Shown: positions 4,844-5,539 of the stretch, one piece after another
Numbering within the stretch: the stretch's first letter is position 1
How the letters are laid out: each line of letters starts with the position of its first letter
Assembly (NCBI GenBank): GCA_030765325.1
Contig: JAVCCT010000030.1
Coordinates: forward strand, 1-5,539
Direction: 5' to 3'
Origin: Candidatus Stygibacter frigidus
Lineage (GTDB): Bacteria > Cloacimonadota > Cloacimonadia > Cloacimonadales > TCS61
DNA: 5,539 nt
Notes under the pieces: generated by a model
The model's database searches: none
The model's input: the letters and a program-made list of their open reading frames with translations, nothing else
What the model was told of the DNA's origin: nothing
Made by a program: the position numbers and the translations under genes

Positions 4844-5539
4844 TCAGTTATTGATTATCCAGTTTACCAGACCTTTTGCCTGGAATATTTCCAGTAGAGC
4901 TGGGGGTAGTGGCGGGAAGGGGAATTCTTTTCCACCTATTGTAACCAGTCCTTTTTGCAGATCGACATTAACTGCGTCACCGGGACTATAGGCATCCACC
5001 ACTTCCGGTAGAACGATGATGGGTAATCCCTGATTAACTGAAGAACGGTAGAAGATACGGTTAACTGATTTCACGATCACTGCTTTTACGCCGGCATGGG
5101 CAAGTCCTACTGCTGGATGTTCACGGGATGAGCCGCAACCGAAGTTTTCTCCAGCTATCAATACATCACCGGATTGCACATTATCTTTGAAACTGGGATC
5201 GAAATCTATGAAGAGATAGGGCATTATCGCTTCCGGGTCTGAGCTGAGTACTTTGTATGTAAGATTACCGGCAAACATCTGGTCAGTATTCAGGTTATCC
5301 ACATCAGCATAATTCCAGGTAGTGCCTAATCTGCGATTATCTGTTTCAGCGATGGTGACAGTGTTTGATTGTTCATGTTGATAGGGGAATTTATCAATAG
5401 ATTTGAATCCGCGAGGATCAGTGATAGCCCCTTTAAGGGCAGAATATGCTACTGCTGCGGGAGAAGCCAGATAAACAAAGGCATTTTTATTACCCATGCG
5501 TCCCAGGAAATTACGGTTAGCAGTTGATAATATATTATA
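4844..5539 (-). CDS. Aconitase/3-isopropylmalate dehydratase family protein, fused large and small subunit (C-terminal part, 5' end outside window)
   Basis: The frame stays open to the window edge, so the ATG at 5495-5497 is internal and not the start; 231 residues are visible. The first visible residues read STANRNFLGR, the end of the large-subunit catalytic region, with the two arginines of NRNFxGR that bind substrate in aconitases. ASPAAVAYSALKG follows. After a linker of roughly 40 residues comes a LeuD-like swivel domain (visible residues about 72-231) with NTDQM, then GENFGCGSSREH at 130-141, which carries the catalytic serine and arginine loop. Aconitases and isopropylmalate or homoaconitate dehydratases use a 4Fe-4S cluster to isomerise hydroxy-acids; the cluster cysteines would lie outside the window. 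Archaeal-type LeuC and LeuD are usually separate chains, whereas here they are one. The segment after NTDQM reads AGNLTYKV rather than the usual GRYL, so substrate (isopropylmalate, homoaconitate or citrate) cannot be assigned. It appears unrelated to the operon downstream. The family call is firm; the substrate is not. Confidence 0.9.
   Translation of the reverse strand, partial: YNILSTANRNFLGRMGNKNAFVYLASPAAVAYSALKGAITDPRGFKSIDKFPYQHEQSNTVTIAETDNRRLGTTWNYADVDNLNTDQMFAGNLTYKVLSSDPEAIMPYLFIDFDPSFKDNVQSGDVLIAGENFGCGSSREHPAVGLAHAGVKAVIVKSVNRIFYRSSVNQGLPIIVLPEVVDAYSPGDAVNVDLQKGLVTIGGKEFPFPPLPPALLEIFQAKGLVNWIINN

Noticed and set aside
5495..5497. ATG as the start of the dehydratase gene.
   Set aside because: The frame continues upstream to the edge and encodes STANRNFLGR, a conserved part of the aconitase fold, so the gene is partial at the window end.

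Overview
The window comes from a low-GC bacterium, probably Gram-negative. Every supported gene lies on the minus strand, so transcription runs from high to low coordinates. A single-chain LeuC-LeuD type dehydratase next to a KASIII of the kind found in glycan loci would suit an anaerobic lineage such as Candidatus Cloacimonadota. That placement is a guess from protein character and has not been checked by any search.

Right edge (4844-5539): the C-terminal part of an aconitase/3-isopropylmalate dehydratase family protein in which the large-subunit tail continues directly into a LeuD-like swivel domain. It runs off the window and ends at a clear intrinsic terminator (4789-4815).

Centre (303-4769): a tightly packed five-gene operon behind a strong-looking sigma-70 type promoter (TTGACA, 17 bases, CATATT). 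The gene order is ketoacyl-ACP synthase III, small acyl carrier protein, NADPH-type SDR/FabG-like reductase, AlgI/DltB-type MBOAT O-acyltransferase, and membrane-anchored SGNH/DltD-like protein. Gaps between the genes are 17 bases, an 8-base overlap, 6 bases and 6 bases. Read together, the first three proteins could build a short 3-hydroxyacyl (for example 3-hydroxybutyryl) group on a dedicated carrier. The last two could move that group onto a cell-surface glycan. This has the layout of the Dlt system (carrier, MBOAT, SGNH protein), but de novo acyl synthesis replaces the D-alanine ligase. The substrate and acceptor are inferred.

Left edge (1-302): non-coding. It holds a perfect 12-bp hairpin at the boundary, a nested palindrome of about 75 bases (33-107) that resembles a REP-like element or a terminator, a short direct repeat, and a 7-bp hairpin just after the last gene of the operon.
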